A DNA stretch of 64,000 bases from the NCBI RefSeq assembly GCF_004354985.1, contig NZ_SMSK01000002.1:248001-312000 (forward strand), read 5' to 3'. Of this stretch, positions 16,815 through 25,549 are shown in pieces. Position numbers and translations under genes: made by a program. This DNA is from Segetibacter sp. 3557_3. Lineage in GTDB: Bacteria > Bacteroidota > Bacteroidia > Chitinophagales > Chitinophagaceae. The notes under the pieces are model-generated. The model was not told where the DNA came from. It worked only from the letters and a program-made list of their open reading frames with translations, and searched no databases. How positions within the stretch are numbered: position 1 is the first letter of the stretch; each line of letters begins with the position of its first letter.

Positions 16815-17857
16815 TGCAGAAAGTCATATCCACCATACTTGTATTAGTGGTGCTCACGGGCATTCTTGCGATTGATGCCTGTAAGAAAAAAGACGTGCAG
16901 TCGCCAGCTGCGGCGACAACCCCGCTGAACTTTACGGTTCCGGCAGGCTGGCCACAGCCAAAGTACCGGTTCGACAGTAACCAACTAACCAAAGAAGGCT
17001 TTGAGCTGGGCAAGAAGTTATTCTACGATGGCCGATTGAGTAAAGATGGAAATTTCCCCTGTGGAAGTTGCCACCAGCAATTTGCAGCTTTTGCCACATT
17101 TGATCACGACCTTAGCCATGGTTTCAACAATACGCTTACCACGCGTAATTCTCCCGGGCTTGCAAACCTGGCCTGGCAAAGCGAGTTTATGTGGGATGGC
17201 GGTATTAACCACCTCGATCTTCAACCGCTTGCACCTATAACTGCCCCCAATGAAATGGCAGAGACCATCTCCGGGGTTATTGGAAAACTCCAGTCCGATC
17301 CCGTGTACCGCGGAATGTTTAAGGCGGCATTCGGAACCGAGCAGGTGAACACGCAGCGAATGACAAGGGCGTTGAGCCAGTTCATATTGATGATGGTAAG
17401 TAACAATAGCAAGTACGACAAGGTAAAAAGGGGAGAGGCTACATTCACCCTGTCTGAAGGACTGGGCTACGAAATCTTCAAGGCAAAGTGCGCCGGGTGT
17501 CATGCTGAACCGCTATTCACCGACCAGAGTTATAGAAATGTGGGATTACCCGTTAACAACAGCATAAAGGATTTCGGCAGGATGCTGATTACACGCAACC
17601 CTGCCGATTCCCTTAAGTTTAAGGTGCCAACCCTGCGGAATGTAGAATTGAGCTTTCCTTACGAGCACGATGGAAGGTTTTACTACCTGGACAATGTGCT
17701 TGAGCATTATCGAAACGGGGTAGTTAATGGCCCTACTACTGACCCGCTGGTGAGGGGCAAGATACCCTTAAGTAATTTTGAGATCGGACAACTGAAGTCT
17801 TTTCTTTTTGCTTTAACCGACAGTACATTCTTAAAAGATAAGCGTTTCAGCGAATGA
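16814..17857 (+). CDS. mbnH: MbnH/cytochrome c peroxidase-like di-haem protein
   Basis: This 347-residue periplasmic lipoprotein (likely anchor C23 in DACKKK) has two c-type haem sites, CGSCH (C83, C86, H87) and CAGCH (C226, C229, H230). It belongs to the cytochrome c peroxidase/MauG superfamily, with FDHDLSHG, ELGKKLFYD and VPTLRNVELSFPYEHDGRF segments. Enzymes paired with MbnP oxidise a tryptophan of MbnP to kynurenine instead of only removing peroxide. Translational overlap with mbnP supports that role, but ordinary peroxidase activity cannot be excluded. Haem attachment would need the cytochrome c maturation system, part of which is encoded at 2.1-4.3 kb. Confidence 0.88.
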   Translation: MQKVISTILVLVVLTGILAIDACKKKDVQSPAAATTPLNFTVPAGWPQPKYRFDSNQLTKEGFELGKKLFYDGRLSKDGNFPCGSCHQQFAAFATFDHDLSHGFNNTLTTRNSPGLANLAWQSEFMWDGGINHLDLQPLAPITAPNEMAETISGVIGKLQSDPVYRGMFKAAFGTEQVNTQRMTRALSQFILMMVSNNSKYDKVKRGEATFTLSEGLGYEIFKAKCAGCHAEPLFTDQSYRNVGLPVNNSIKDFGRMLITRNPADSLKFKVPTLRNVELSFPYEHDGRFYYLDNVLEHYRNGVVNGPTTDPLVRGKIPLSNFEIGQLKSFLFALTDSTFLKDKRFSE

Positions 17858-17867
17858 TCTTCCCGGC

Positions 17868-18785
17868 CTAAATCACTTTGTAACGTTGACACTTCGACTT
17901 ATAGTAATAGTTTTTTACTTCAGGACGGGCTTTTACTTCAGGTTTACTTTTGCTCAGGCTGATTGGAACACCAAAACTTAAGTTCCATGAAGAGGCGCTT
18001 GAGCGAAAGTTTACGGGTGTCGTTTTCAACCCGTTCGTAGTCTCAATGGTTTCGGTGCCAAACTTTCCTATGCCTTTTAGGTAGTTTATTCCCACAGTAA
18101 AAGGTTGATCGTTTTTCCTGCTGAACTGAAAAGCAACCCCGGTTACAATTGCCGTTCTCCAATTTGCGGCAGTATAGGTGTATTCATTTTTACCATCCAC
18201 CACATTAACCTGTTGCATAGCTGAAACGGTGGGTACAAAAGCAGCTCCGATAGAAGGCTGAACGCTCATATACCAGTTTTTAGCTTTTGATTTTTGTTCG
18301 GCTTCCTGTTTCATACGCGCCATTCCGCAACGGCTGCTATAAGCCCCGCAACGGCTACCCGACATGCCTGAAAGCGCGCGGTTATAAGAAGGTTTCTGAT
18401 CGGATTTATGCGCCGAAGCTTTTCCCAGTGAAATACGTTTACTTGTGTATTGATAGCCTGCCTGCAAAGTCATTCGCAAGCCGGCGTTTGAAATCGTATG
18501 GTTTTGCTCAATGGTTTCAGCAGTTGAAAACCGGTACTCTACGGGTGAACTATTGGTAGAGACACCAATGAAAGCTCCGTGTAGTTTGGTGATTTTTGCG
18601 TTTAGTCTAAGCCCGGCCGACGGTGCAATGCTGTTCGCAACCGAGGACAACGAAGCTTTATCGTTTACCCGGATCATTGACCGGGAATGTTCAAGGCCAA
18701 CTTGTGGCTGAAGGGTAAATCGTTGTGCATCGGCAACGACTGCCAAAATTGTAAAGCCTCCTGTGAGTAAAATTAAACTTTTCAT
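17868..18785 (-). CDS. Putative outer-membrane beta-barrel protein
   Basis: The 305-residue protein has a signal peptide (residues 1-20, ending VADAQ) and repeated amphipathic strands (LQPQVGLEHS, GLRLNAKI, WYMSVQPSIGAAF, TGVAFQFSRK, SWNLSFGVPISL), consistent with an outer-membrane barrel of the PorT or OmpA-barrel type. A linker at about 130-165 is rich in Ser, Arg, Cys and Lys (SGSRCGAYSSRCGMARMKQ) with two RCG units. The C-terminal 20 residues are basic and Tyr-rich, which is odd for a barrel end. It converges on the MbnH gene with a 10-bp gap. Function unknown. Confidence 0.6.
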   Translation of the reverse strand: MKSLILLTGGFTILAVVADAQRFTLQPQVGLEHSRSMIRVNDKASLSSVANSIAPSAGLRLNAKITKLHGAFIGVSTNSSPVEYRFSTAETIEQNHTISNAGLRMTLQAGYQYTSKRISLGKASAHKSDQKPSYNRALSGMSGSRCGAYSSRCGMARMKQEAEQKSKAKNWYMSVQPSIGAAFVPTVSAMQQVNVVDGKNEYTYTAANWRTAIVTGVAFQFSRKNDQPFTVGINYLKGIGKFGTETIETTNGLKTTPVNFRSSASSWNLSFGVPISLSKSKPEVKARPEVKNYYYKSKCQRYKVI

Positions 18786-19128
18786 AGATGTTAATATTTT
18801 ACTAACAAATTACTCTTATTCACGTGCGTTCGCAATTAAAATCGGTGAACCAATTTTTGTTATTAAGAGAGGTGGAAAACGTTGCCAAATGGTAAACAAA
18901 GCATTGACTAGTTTGCAGAATTCGCCTGTTCAGGATCGGGTAAATACCCGCTGAATGGCGTGATACCAGTAGAAGTGAGTGACACAACGATGCCGGGTTA
19001 AGGACAAATGCCGGCTCCAAAAAAATCACCGTGATTGTAAAGGAAGCCCGATGTGACGTTGTTGCTGCTGCTTTCGACGTGGGCGCAATTGTTGTTCAGC
19101 GTGTAAAAAGCTGTAGTGCAGCATCGAT
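18786..19128. other. Divergent non-coding region
   Basis: These 343 bases separate the divergent beta-barrel gene and the luciferase-like gene. No RNA gene, repeat or full promoter match was found. Confidence 0.4.
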
Positions 19129-20178
19129 ATGAAAAGCGAAATAAAGCTTAGTATACTGGATCAATCAATTGTGAGGCAAGGAAGCACGCCGAAGGAGGCA
19201 ATTGAAGAAACGATAGCCACGGCAAAGCTGGCAGAGCGTTTAGGGTACCATCGTTTTTGGATATCCGAACACTATAATGCGGCTTCCATAGCGGGCTCCA
19301 CCCCCGAGGTATTGATGGTAAAACTGGCAAATGACACCAGCACGATACGTATCGGCTCGGGTGGTATAATGTTGCCAAACCACAGTGCATTAAAAGTTGC
19401 TGAGAACTTTCGTATGCTTGAAACACTTTTTCCGGGCCGGATTGACCTGGGTATGGGTCGTGCACCAGGAACAGACCGGATAACCAGTTCGGTGCTAAAC
19501 CCATCGAACGACTTCAGCGAAGACAGCTACTTACGGCAGCTCACCCATCTTCAGCATTACTTTCACGATACTGCAGGTACCCAATACGGTTCACTGCTGG
19601 CTGTGCCACAATCAGAAACAGTACCCATGCAGTGGATACTGAGTTCGAGTGGCGGAAGCAGCAGGATAGCCGCGAAATTTGGTGCCGGTCTTGCAATCGC
19701 CCGCTTTATAAATGGGTATGCTGATCGCGCTATCGTTGATGATTATCGTCGCAACTTCAGGCCGTCAGCTGAACTTGCATCGCCACAGGAATTGCTGGCC
19801 ATTTCAGTTTTGTGCGCGGATACGGAGGAGAAAGCATTACGAATGCGAAAGCTCATGGATTACCGGCTGCTGCAATTTGAAAAGGGCAATTTTGATAAAC
19901 CGGGATCTTATGAATCGATCCGCGATTACCAGTTTACACCTGAAGAGCTACAACGCATAAGATACAACGGCGGCAGGGTTGTTTCGGGAACCCCTGAACA
20001 GGTTAAGGAACAACTGACCTTACTTGCAGATGAGCTGGACGTTCAGGAGGTTATGGCGGCGACGATGACCGATAATGTAGCGGACAGGTTACGTTCTTTT
20101 GAACTTTTGGCAGAAGTATTCGAAATCAACAAAAACAATGTTGTGCCTGAAGCAGCCGTGGGGTCCCGGCAAATGTAA
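19129..20178 (+). CDS. LLM-class flavin-dependent oxidoreductase
   Basis: This 349-residue (alpha/beta)8 protein belongs to the luciferase-like monooxygenase family. Typical blocks are LSILDQS at the N-terminus, AERLGYHRFWISEHYN, TIRIGSGGIMLPNHSALKVAE, and FPGRIDLGMGRAPGTD, the set used by the single-subunit LuxA-like group (FMN or F420 type). Bacteroidota proteins of this group probably use reduced FMN. The substrate is unknown. The gene is single and converges with a glycosyltransferase gene 20 bp away. Confidence 0.88.
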   Translation: MKSEIKLSILDQSIVRQGSTPKEAIEETIATAKLAERLGYHRFWISEHYNAASIAGSTPEVLMVKLANDTSTIRIGSGGIMLPNHSALKVAENFRMLETLFPGRIDLGMGRAPGTDRITSSVLNPSNDFSEDSYLRQLTHLQHYFHDTAGTQYGSLLAVPQSETVPMQWILSSSGGSSRIAAKFGAGLAIARFINGYADRAIVDDYRRNFRPSAELASPQELLAISVLCADTEEKALRMRKLMDYRLLQFEKGNFDKPGSYESIRDYQFTPEELQRIRYNGGRVVSGTPEQVKEQLTLLADELDVQEVMAATMTDNVADRLRSFELLAEVFEINKNNVVPEAAVGSRQM

Positions 20179-20198
20179 CTTAAGGAACTGATCAGGAT

Positions 20199-21404
20199 CT
20201 AACAGGCAAGTGCATTCGGTGCTACCGGGGTTCCAATGATTACCTGCTCGACTTTGGAGGTAGGATAGACAATACTTTCGATCCTTCTTATTTGCATCAG
20301 GTAGGTATTATTCCTGGCGACAGCCTTTCTTTTTTCTGCAAATTCGGCACTGTTGTAAAAAGCAATATTGGAAACAACTTTTTTAAAGAGTGCAGGAAGA
20401 CGGTCATTTGAATTTCGCTCTGCAACCATCTGGATGAGCTCCGGACTGGCGCTGTAAGACGAGATGTTGTTGGAAACGATGACCTTGCCTGTGCTCAGGT
20501 ATTCCATTATTTTATGGTAGTTGGTGCCATTACTCTGGTCTTTTACTACGTCGTAACAAATTAAGAACAGGTCCATTTTGTGCAACCATCCAGCGAGCGA
20601 TTCATAAGGCAGGGGGCCATGCAGGATTACATTCTTCGATCCCTGTAGTGCCCTGATGAAGTGACTATGTGCACGATGACCACCACCGAGGTTTGTTTCG
20701 CTGATGTTATAGGAGCCGAAAAAATTGAAAATTACGCGCGGATTTTCCCTGATGATGCGGATGATGCAAGGGTGATCCAGGTCGGGACGTAGCCAGTTAC
20801 CCGATAAGCCAACATGAACAACGCCGCTATTGTTTTTACGGGCATTTGAGTCATCGAGGAAAACTTCGGCAACCCCATGATTGATGAGGTGTTTTGGAAG
20901 TTTAAAGTTGCTGTATTTCTTTAAGATCTCTTTTGTTACGGTAAACAGGATATCTGCGCTTTTTACTGCTTTGAAAGAGTGGGGGTGAACAGAGTCGTCG
21001 ACCGGATGAAAGATTTTGTATGCGTTGCGAAAGTGTTCGAGTGGTGAAATATTTGAATGATCAAAGGACCAGACAATATCGAGTTTTTCACCAATGATCG
21101 ATTCTATTTGAGCGAGGTGCTTTCTAACTAAAAGGTCATAGAGCCATCTTGCGTGAAACTTAAGCAGGTAAGGGAAAAACAGCTCGTGTTGAACCAGGTA
21201 GAGGTTAGGGTAGGTTTCATTCCTGGTGATCTTGATTCTGTCAGCAGGTTTCTTCCATGACCAAACATCACCCTCAGGCGGATTTAGAAAATAAACTTTA
21301 TTGCCAAGTTTGCTCAGTTCAACAGCGTAGTGATGTTTTGTGATAAACATTTTGCCCCAGGATTGGGGAGAAATCAACAATATCTTCTTATCTGTTAATG
21401 GCAA
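20199..21404 (-). CDS. GT-B fold glycosyltransferase
   Basis: The 401-residue protein begins with KILLISPQSWGKMFITKHHYAVELSKLG, the N-terminal Rossmann strand of a GT-B glycosyltransferase, and has VHVGLSGNWLRPD in the domain linker and a donor-domain block NYHKIMEYLSTGKVIVSNNI, where E is the likely nucleotide-sugar contact seen in GT4-like enzymes. It resembles proteins annotated as group 1 or teichuronic-acid-type glycosyltransferases. Donor and acceptor are unknown. It stands alone, away from the sugar operon at 7-13 kb. Confidence 0.8.
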   Translation of the reverse strand: MPLTDKKILLISPQSWGKMFITKHHYAVELSKLGNKVYFLNPPEGDVWSWKKPADRIKITRNETYPNLYLVQHELFFPYLLKFHARWLYDLLVRKHLAQIESIIGEKLDIVWSFDHSNISPLEHFRNAYKIFHPVDDSVHPHSFKAVKSADILFTVTKEILKKYSNFKLPKHLINHGVAEVFLDDSNARKNNSGVVHVGLSGNWLRPDLDHPCIIRIIRENPRVIFNFFGSYNISETNLGGGHRAHSHFIRALQGSKNVILHGPLPYESLAGWLHKMDLFLICYDVVKDQSNGTNYHKIMEYLSTGKVIVSNNISSYSASPELIQMVAERNSNDRLPALFKKVVSNIAFYNSAEFAEKRKAVARNNTYLMQIRRIESIVYPTSKVEQVIIGTPVAPNALAC

Positions 21405-21693
21405 AGCTTAGCGAATTGGTTTTGACAATGAAATTGAGCTATACACGAAAGAGTAATAATACTTTGCAAGTTATTGATTATTATTGGCCTTCCTGCGTTT
21501 TGCGACCCCAAAACAACTTTCTAACTTAATTCTAATTCACTCAGCATCAAGCGTTAGCAGTCTTCATGGTTCTGTTAATTATGGAGGGATGACGGCGCAA
21601 ATAGGTTGCCTTATGCCAAAATATTTTTGATAAAAAGTGGCTAAGGAGAATAATCGGCAACAGGACAAAGCGCGGAATGCCGGACGTAATCAG

Positions 21694-23076
21694 TTATAAG
21701 CTGCCCGCAGCGGGAACGCTAATTGTGAATACCGTTCCCTCACTCACCTTTGAACTAACCGCAATGTCGCCGTTGTGTAACTTGATGATGCGGTAGGCAA
21801 GTGAAAGTCCAAGCCCGAAACCTTCTTTGGACCGGCTTTCGTGAACCCGGTAAAAAGGTTGGAAGATGTTTTCAAATTCGCTTTCCGGTATTCCGGCTCC
21901 TTTGTCGGTAATGCTGATGAGTATTTGCGACGCTTCGATAACCAATCTGACGGCAGCGTGATGATCTTCGGAATACTTGCAGGCATTTGTAACAATATTC
22001 CGAATGGCTGTGAAGAGCAATTCCTCGTTTCCGTAGACGAGCAGTTTATCTTCTTCGGGAGGAAGTTCGTCGAATTCAAAGGATATGCTATGGCCGTTGT
22101 TGGCTTTAGCGATTTCCGCCGGGAGTCTCAGCAGTACTTCATCGATTCTAACAAGTGATATGTCGAGCCCGCCGGGGGTGCCGGAAGCTTTTGCGAATTC
22201 CAGTAGGGTTTGTGTGAGCTTAATCATGTGAAGTACATCCTGGTGGATGGACTTCATCACTGCACGGTATTCACCGGCCGCACGCTCGCGTTGAAGCGCA
22301 ACTTCAAGTTGACTTGATATAGAGGTGAGTGGGGTGGAAAGCTCATGAGAAGCATTGCCAATGAATCGCCTTTGCAGGTCGAAACCTTCCTGCAGCCGGT
22401 CAAGCAGGGAATTGAGGGTATTCGAAAGGTATTGCCACTCATCTTTAACAACCCCCGTATGAATTCGGGTAGAAAGGTTGTGGGTAGATATTTCGTTTGC
22501 GTCGTCAGCGATTTTCTTGATTGGTTTGAGCAAGCTTTTGGAAAAGAAAAATCCACCCAGCAGTGCGGTAACCACTCCCCCGAGAAAGCTCAGGGTAAGA
22601 ATGTTGAATAGCTTTCGAAGCGTTTGAATTCCTTCCTCATCTTCCCCGGCAACAACCACAAACAGTCGGTGGTTTTCGTGTTTGTAAAAGTGAGCAACGG
22701 CTTCCTTGTTGCCGCTTTTAAAAAAGACATCTCCTTTCTTTAAGGCCTCTTCGAAAATGGCAGGACCAATGCTAATGGAATCCGTGGGTATGCTGCTGTG
22801 CCGGTAGATCTGGCGGTGGTCCGCATCGTAAGCCTGGATAACACGATTGCTGAAGGAGATAGAAGTATAGGACTCAATCCGTTGTATAAGCTCGTTTGAA
22901 AAAACTTCAGATTGGCTAAGCAGCCCTCCAACGCTGATTGCACGGTTATGGAGCTTGCGTTGTATGTTCGCCAGCCTTGAGGTGTAAGAAAATAGGTACA
23001 CCGATCCGCAAACCAGGCCAAGGATAAACATCACAAGAAGACTAAACAGCAGCGTAATTCTGATTCTTACTGGCAT
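21694..23076 (-). CDS. Sensor histidine kinase (HAMP, HisKA, HATPase_c)
   Basis: The 460-residue membrane kinase has TM1 at about 8-30, a periplasmic sensor domain of about 120 residues, TM2 at about 155-178, a HAMP linker (KPIKKIADDANEIS), an H-box with FIGNASHELSTPLTS, an N-box IRNIVTNACKYS and G-boxes DKGAGIPE and GFGLGLSLAYRI. It is complete and should be active. It follows the response regulator gene by 5 bp and forms a two-component pair with it. The signal is unknown. Confidence 0.92.
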   Translation of the reverse strand: MPVRIRITLLFSLLVMFILGLVCGSVYLFSYTSRLANIQRKLHNRAISVGGLLSQSEVFSNELIQRIESYTSISFSNRVIQAYDADHRQIYRHSSIPTDSISIGPAIFEEALKKGDVFFKSGNKEAVAHFYKHENHRLFVVVAGEDEEGIQTLRKLFNILTLSFLGGVVTALLGGFFFSKSLLKPIKKIADDANEISTHNLSTRIHTGVVKDEWQYLSNTLNSLLDRLQEGFDLQRRFIGNASHELSTPLTSISSQLEVALQRERAAGEYRAVMKSIHQDVLHMIKLTQTLLEFAKASGTPGGLDISLVRIDEVLLRLPAEIAKANNGHSISFEFDELPPEEDKLLVYGNEELLFTAIRNIVTNACKYSEDHHAAVRLVIEASQILISITDKGAGIPESEFENIFQPFYRVHESRSKEGFGLGLSLAYRIIKLHNGDIAVSSKVSEGTVFTISVPAAGSL

Positions 23077-23081
23077 GCCGG

Positions 23082-23771
23082 CTAATTTTCTTTTAAAATG
23101 TATCCCATTCCTACCTGGGTATGAATAAGCTTCTGACTAAAAGGTTTATCAATTTTGTTTCGAACATAGTTGATATATACGTCGATAACATTGGTGTTTG
23201 TATCGAAGTCGATTTCCCAAACGTTTATGGCGATTTCTGAGCGGGATAGCACTTTGTTTTTGTTACGAAGAAGATACTCAAGTAACTGGAACTCTTTAGC
23301 GGTAAGGTTTATGGTGGTATTTCCCCTTTTTACCTCCTTGCTGTCGATATTAAGTTCGAGATCCGCAGCCTTTAAGATAGTCCCCGGTGGAACCCTGTTG
23401 CTCATGGTGCGCCTCAGAAGCACCCGTATTTTCATGAGTAGTTCCTTGAATTCAAATGGCTTAATGATGTAATCATCCGCGCCGGCGTCATAACCTTCAA
23501 TTTTGTCGTCGATCGAGGTCATTGCCGTTAACATGATGATGGGCATTTCCCTGTTTTCCGCCCGGATCAGTTTGCAGAGCTCATAACCATTCATGCCGGG
23601 TATATTGATGTCGAGAACAGTGAGGTCAAAAGTATTTGCCTGGAAAAGTTGATAGCCAAGGTTGCCGTCGTAAGCAACTTCGGTATGGTAACCGTTTTCT
23701 GATAGTCCAAAGTTTAGCGTGTCGGCGATTTTCTTTTCGTCTTCCACAATCAGGATCCTGCTTTCTTCCAT
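23082..23771 (-). CDS. OmpR-family response regulator
   Basis: The 229 residues form a receiver domain (phospho-acceptor Asp in LTVLDINIPGMNG, acidic pocket VEDEKKIAD, Lys in YIIKPFEF) and a C-terminal winged-helix DNA-binding domain (NLTAKEFQLLEYLLRNKNKV ... VDVYINYVRNKID). It is the first gene of the pair with the kinase immediately downstream, an order common for CusR/RprY-like systems. Target genes cannot be told; the divergent desaturase-like gene begins 290 bp away and is one candidate. Confidence 0.93.
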   Translation of the reverse strand: MEESRILIVEDEKKIADTLNFGLSENGYHTEVAYDGNLGYQLFQANTFDLTVLDINIPGMNGYELCKLIRAENREMPIIMLTAMTSIDDKIEGYDAGADDYIIKPFEFKELLMKIRVLLRRTMSNRVPPGTILKAADLELNIDSKEVKRGNTTINLTAKEFQLLEYLLRNKNKVLSRSEIAINVWEIDFDTNTNVIDVYINYVRNKIDKPFSQKLIHTQVGMGYILKEN

Positions 23772-24025
23772 AGGGGCAATGTGCTTGTTACATCAATCAA
23801 TTTGGTGCAAAATCATTCTTTTAAGATACTGGTATAATTGCAGGCCTTGTTCGGGAATAACACGAGGCAATCACCGGCTTAACCGGCCAGGTAAGCTCCG
23901 GATAAAGCACGCAATGCCTGCTCGTTTCCTGTAGCTCCGGTGCAGTATTTGTTTCAACAAAGAACCAAAGCAGCTAAAATATGTTATTTAAGCGACGTCG
24001 GGGAATCGCCCCTGTTAGATCGCTC

Positions 24026-24057
24026 TTGTCTGTATTCCTTGTTAACCGGTAATTTTG
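24026..24057 (+). promoter_or_regulatory. Predicted promoter TTG-N21-TAATTTTG
   Basis: TTG at 24026-24028 and an exact -7 box TAATTTTG at 24050-24057 are spaced by 21 bp. The box ends four bases before the ATG at 24062, so the transcript would be leaderless or nearly so. Confidence 0.55.
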
Positions 24058-24061
24058 TTAG

Positions 24062-24862
24062 ATGCCAGAGATTCCAGATTTCTCGAACCCACTTTTTTTT
24101 GTGCTCCTGGTGGTAGCCATGTTCACGGTGATTATGGGCCGGTTTGTGCTCATCGCCGGGTTGTTTCACTTTGCATTTTTTGTTTGGTTCCCCGAAAAAT
24201 GGAAACAACGCAGGCTAGCTTCAAAACAGGTTCCCCGCGCACAGCTGTTACGTGAGGTGAGGTGGTCTGTTATAACTTCCTTATTGTTTGCATTGGCAGG
24301 GGCGTTGACCGTGGTGCTGTGGCAAAAGGGGTTAACCCGTGTTTACACCGATCCTGGTCAATTTGGGCTCTGGTACCTGCCGGTGAGCCTTATAATATCC
24401 ATGCTTATTCATGAAACATATTACTACTGGCTCCATCGGTGGATGCATAAGCCGGCAGTATTCCGGCTGATCCATAAGGTTCATCATGATAGTAAAACTA
24501 CAAGTCCCTGGACAGCCTTTTCGTTTCACCCGTTAGAGGGTCTTTTGCAGGCAATCGTATTACCGCTGACGATTATGTTTTTGCCAATGCATTACTATGT
24601 GCTGCTCACCCAACTCACGATTATGACTTTCAGCAGTATTATCAACCATTTGGAAGTAGAGGTGTACCCTGCTAAGTTCGAAAAACACTTTATTGGTAAG
24701 TGGCTGATTGGAGCGACGCATCATTCGCTTCACCATAAGCAGTTCAAGTACAATTTCGGACTGTACTTTACTTTTTGGGATAAATGGGTACGAACGGAGA
24801 GTCCAAAATTCAGCAGTATGTTCCGGGAAAAGACTTCGAAAAAAGAGGTTGCAAAAACCTAG
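24062..24862 (+). CDS. Sterol desaturase/fatty acid hydroxylase family protein
   Basis: The 266-residue membrane protein uses a di-iron centre held by histidine clusters. The clusters seen are HETYYYWLHRWMH (about residues 117-130), HKVHHD, and HHSLHHKQFKYNFG near residue 220, interleaved with at least four membrane helices. Bacterial members hydroxylate or desaturate lipids such as sphingolipid or carotenoid precursors; the substrate here is unknown. The ATG at 24062 follows a promoter box so closely that a leaderless mRNA is implied. The next gene has its own promoter. Confidence 0.88.
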   Translation: MPEIPDFSNPLFFVLLVVAMFTVIMGRFVLIAGLFHFAFFVWFPEKWKQRRLASKQVPRAQLLREVRWSVITSLLFALAGALTVVLWQKGLTRVYTDPGQFGLWYLPVSLIISMLIHETYYYWLHRWMHKPAVFRLIHKVHHDSKTTSPWTAFSFHPLEGLLQAIVLPLTIMFLPMHYYVLLTQLTIMTFSSIINHLEVEVYPAKFEKHFIGKWLIGATHHSLHHKQFKYNFGLYFTFWDKWVRTESPKFSSMFREKTSKKEVAKT

Positions 24863-24875
24863 TTGTGAATTATCG

Positions 24876-24904
24876 TTGGGCTTAGCTTAGCAGGTTTACA
24901 TTTG
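24876..24904 (+). promoter_or_regulatory. Predicted promoter TTG-N18-TACATTTG
   Basis: TTG at 24876-24878 and an exact -7 box TACATTTG at 24897-24904 are separated by 18 bp, with the ATG of the next gene 20 bp downstream. This is the cleanest promoter match in the window. Confidence 0.6.
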
Positions 24905-24923
24905 CCGAACTGAAATATCCCTT

Positions 24924-25331
24924 ATGCGTTATTCGAATCTTTTCGGCATAGTTGCAGCATTATGCCTGATTGCCTCCTGCTTTTTAGAATGGGTTTATAT
25001 CGACTCTATAAAAACTGCCATCAACGGTATCAATACTGCCCCTACCGGCTTTGGAAAACCTGGTTACCTGCACATTTTCTTTGCCGTTATTGCGATCATC
25101 CTCTTTGCGCTGCCACAAATAGCAGCCAAGCGGGTAAATGTGTTTATATCAGCGATCAATCTTGCCTGGGCTTTCAAAAATATACTGGTGGTAACCCAAT
25201 GCCAGATGGGAGAGTGCCCCGAAAAGCGTGTTGGGATCTATGCAATCGTTTTCTTTTCCGTGGTAATGATCATAATGTCCTTCCTACCCAAAACTCCTGC
25301 TTCGGGCACGGACCCTCTTACAACTAGCTAG
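24924..25331 (+). CDS. Small four-helix membrane protein, unknown function
   Basis: The 135-residue protein has four predicted membrane helices (about 5-25, 49-67, 74-92 and 108-124) with a short Cys pair between helices three and four (QCQMGECPEK). The first helix ends in a conserved-looking CFLEWVYID. No catalytic motif is visible. It has its own promoter and ends 218 bp before a T9SS cargo gene. Similar small membrane proteins are common in Chitinophagaceae (inference). Confidence 0.7.
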   Translation: MRYSNLFGIVAALCLIASCFLEWVYIDSIKTAINGINTAPTGFGKPGYLHIFFAVIAIILFALPQIAAKRVNVFISAINLAWAFKNILVVTQCQMGECPEKRVGIYAIVFFSVVMIIMSFLPKTPASGTDPLTTS

Positions 25332-25531
25332 TGTTCTCTTGGTGCCGGCAAATGCAAATTTGGTTGGTTCAACAGGTGCATCGTTTTTCGCTACTGCAAA
25401 ATGTTCGAACATTTAGCAGGTTGACGATGCCTGATTGAAGATTAGAAGCCAAATGGGAAGGTTGGGGATCAATAAAAACGTTTTCACCCATTTTGCACAT
25501 ATTGGGCTTTCTCTAATGATCTCCGTACCTT

Positions 25532-25539
25532 AAGGAGGA
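25532..25539 (+). promoter_or_regulatory. Strong Shine-Dalgarno sequence
   Basis: AAGGAGGA lies 10 bp before the ATG at 25550. Such a full anti-SD match is rare in this phylum and in this window. A weak promoter (TTG at 25502, TACCTTAA at 25526-25533) overlaps it. Confidence 0.5.
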
Positions 25540-25549
25540 ATTTATTTCT

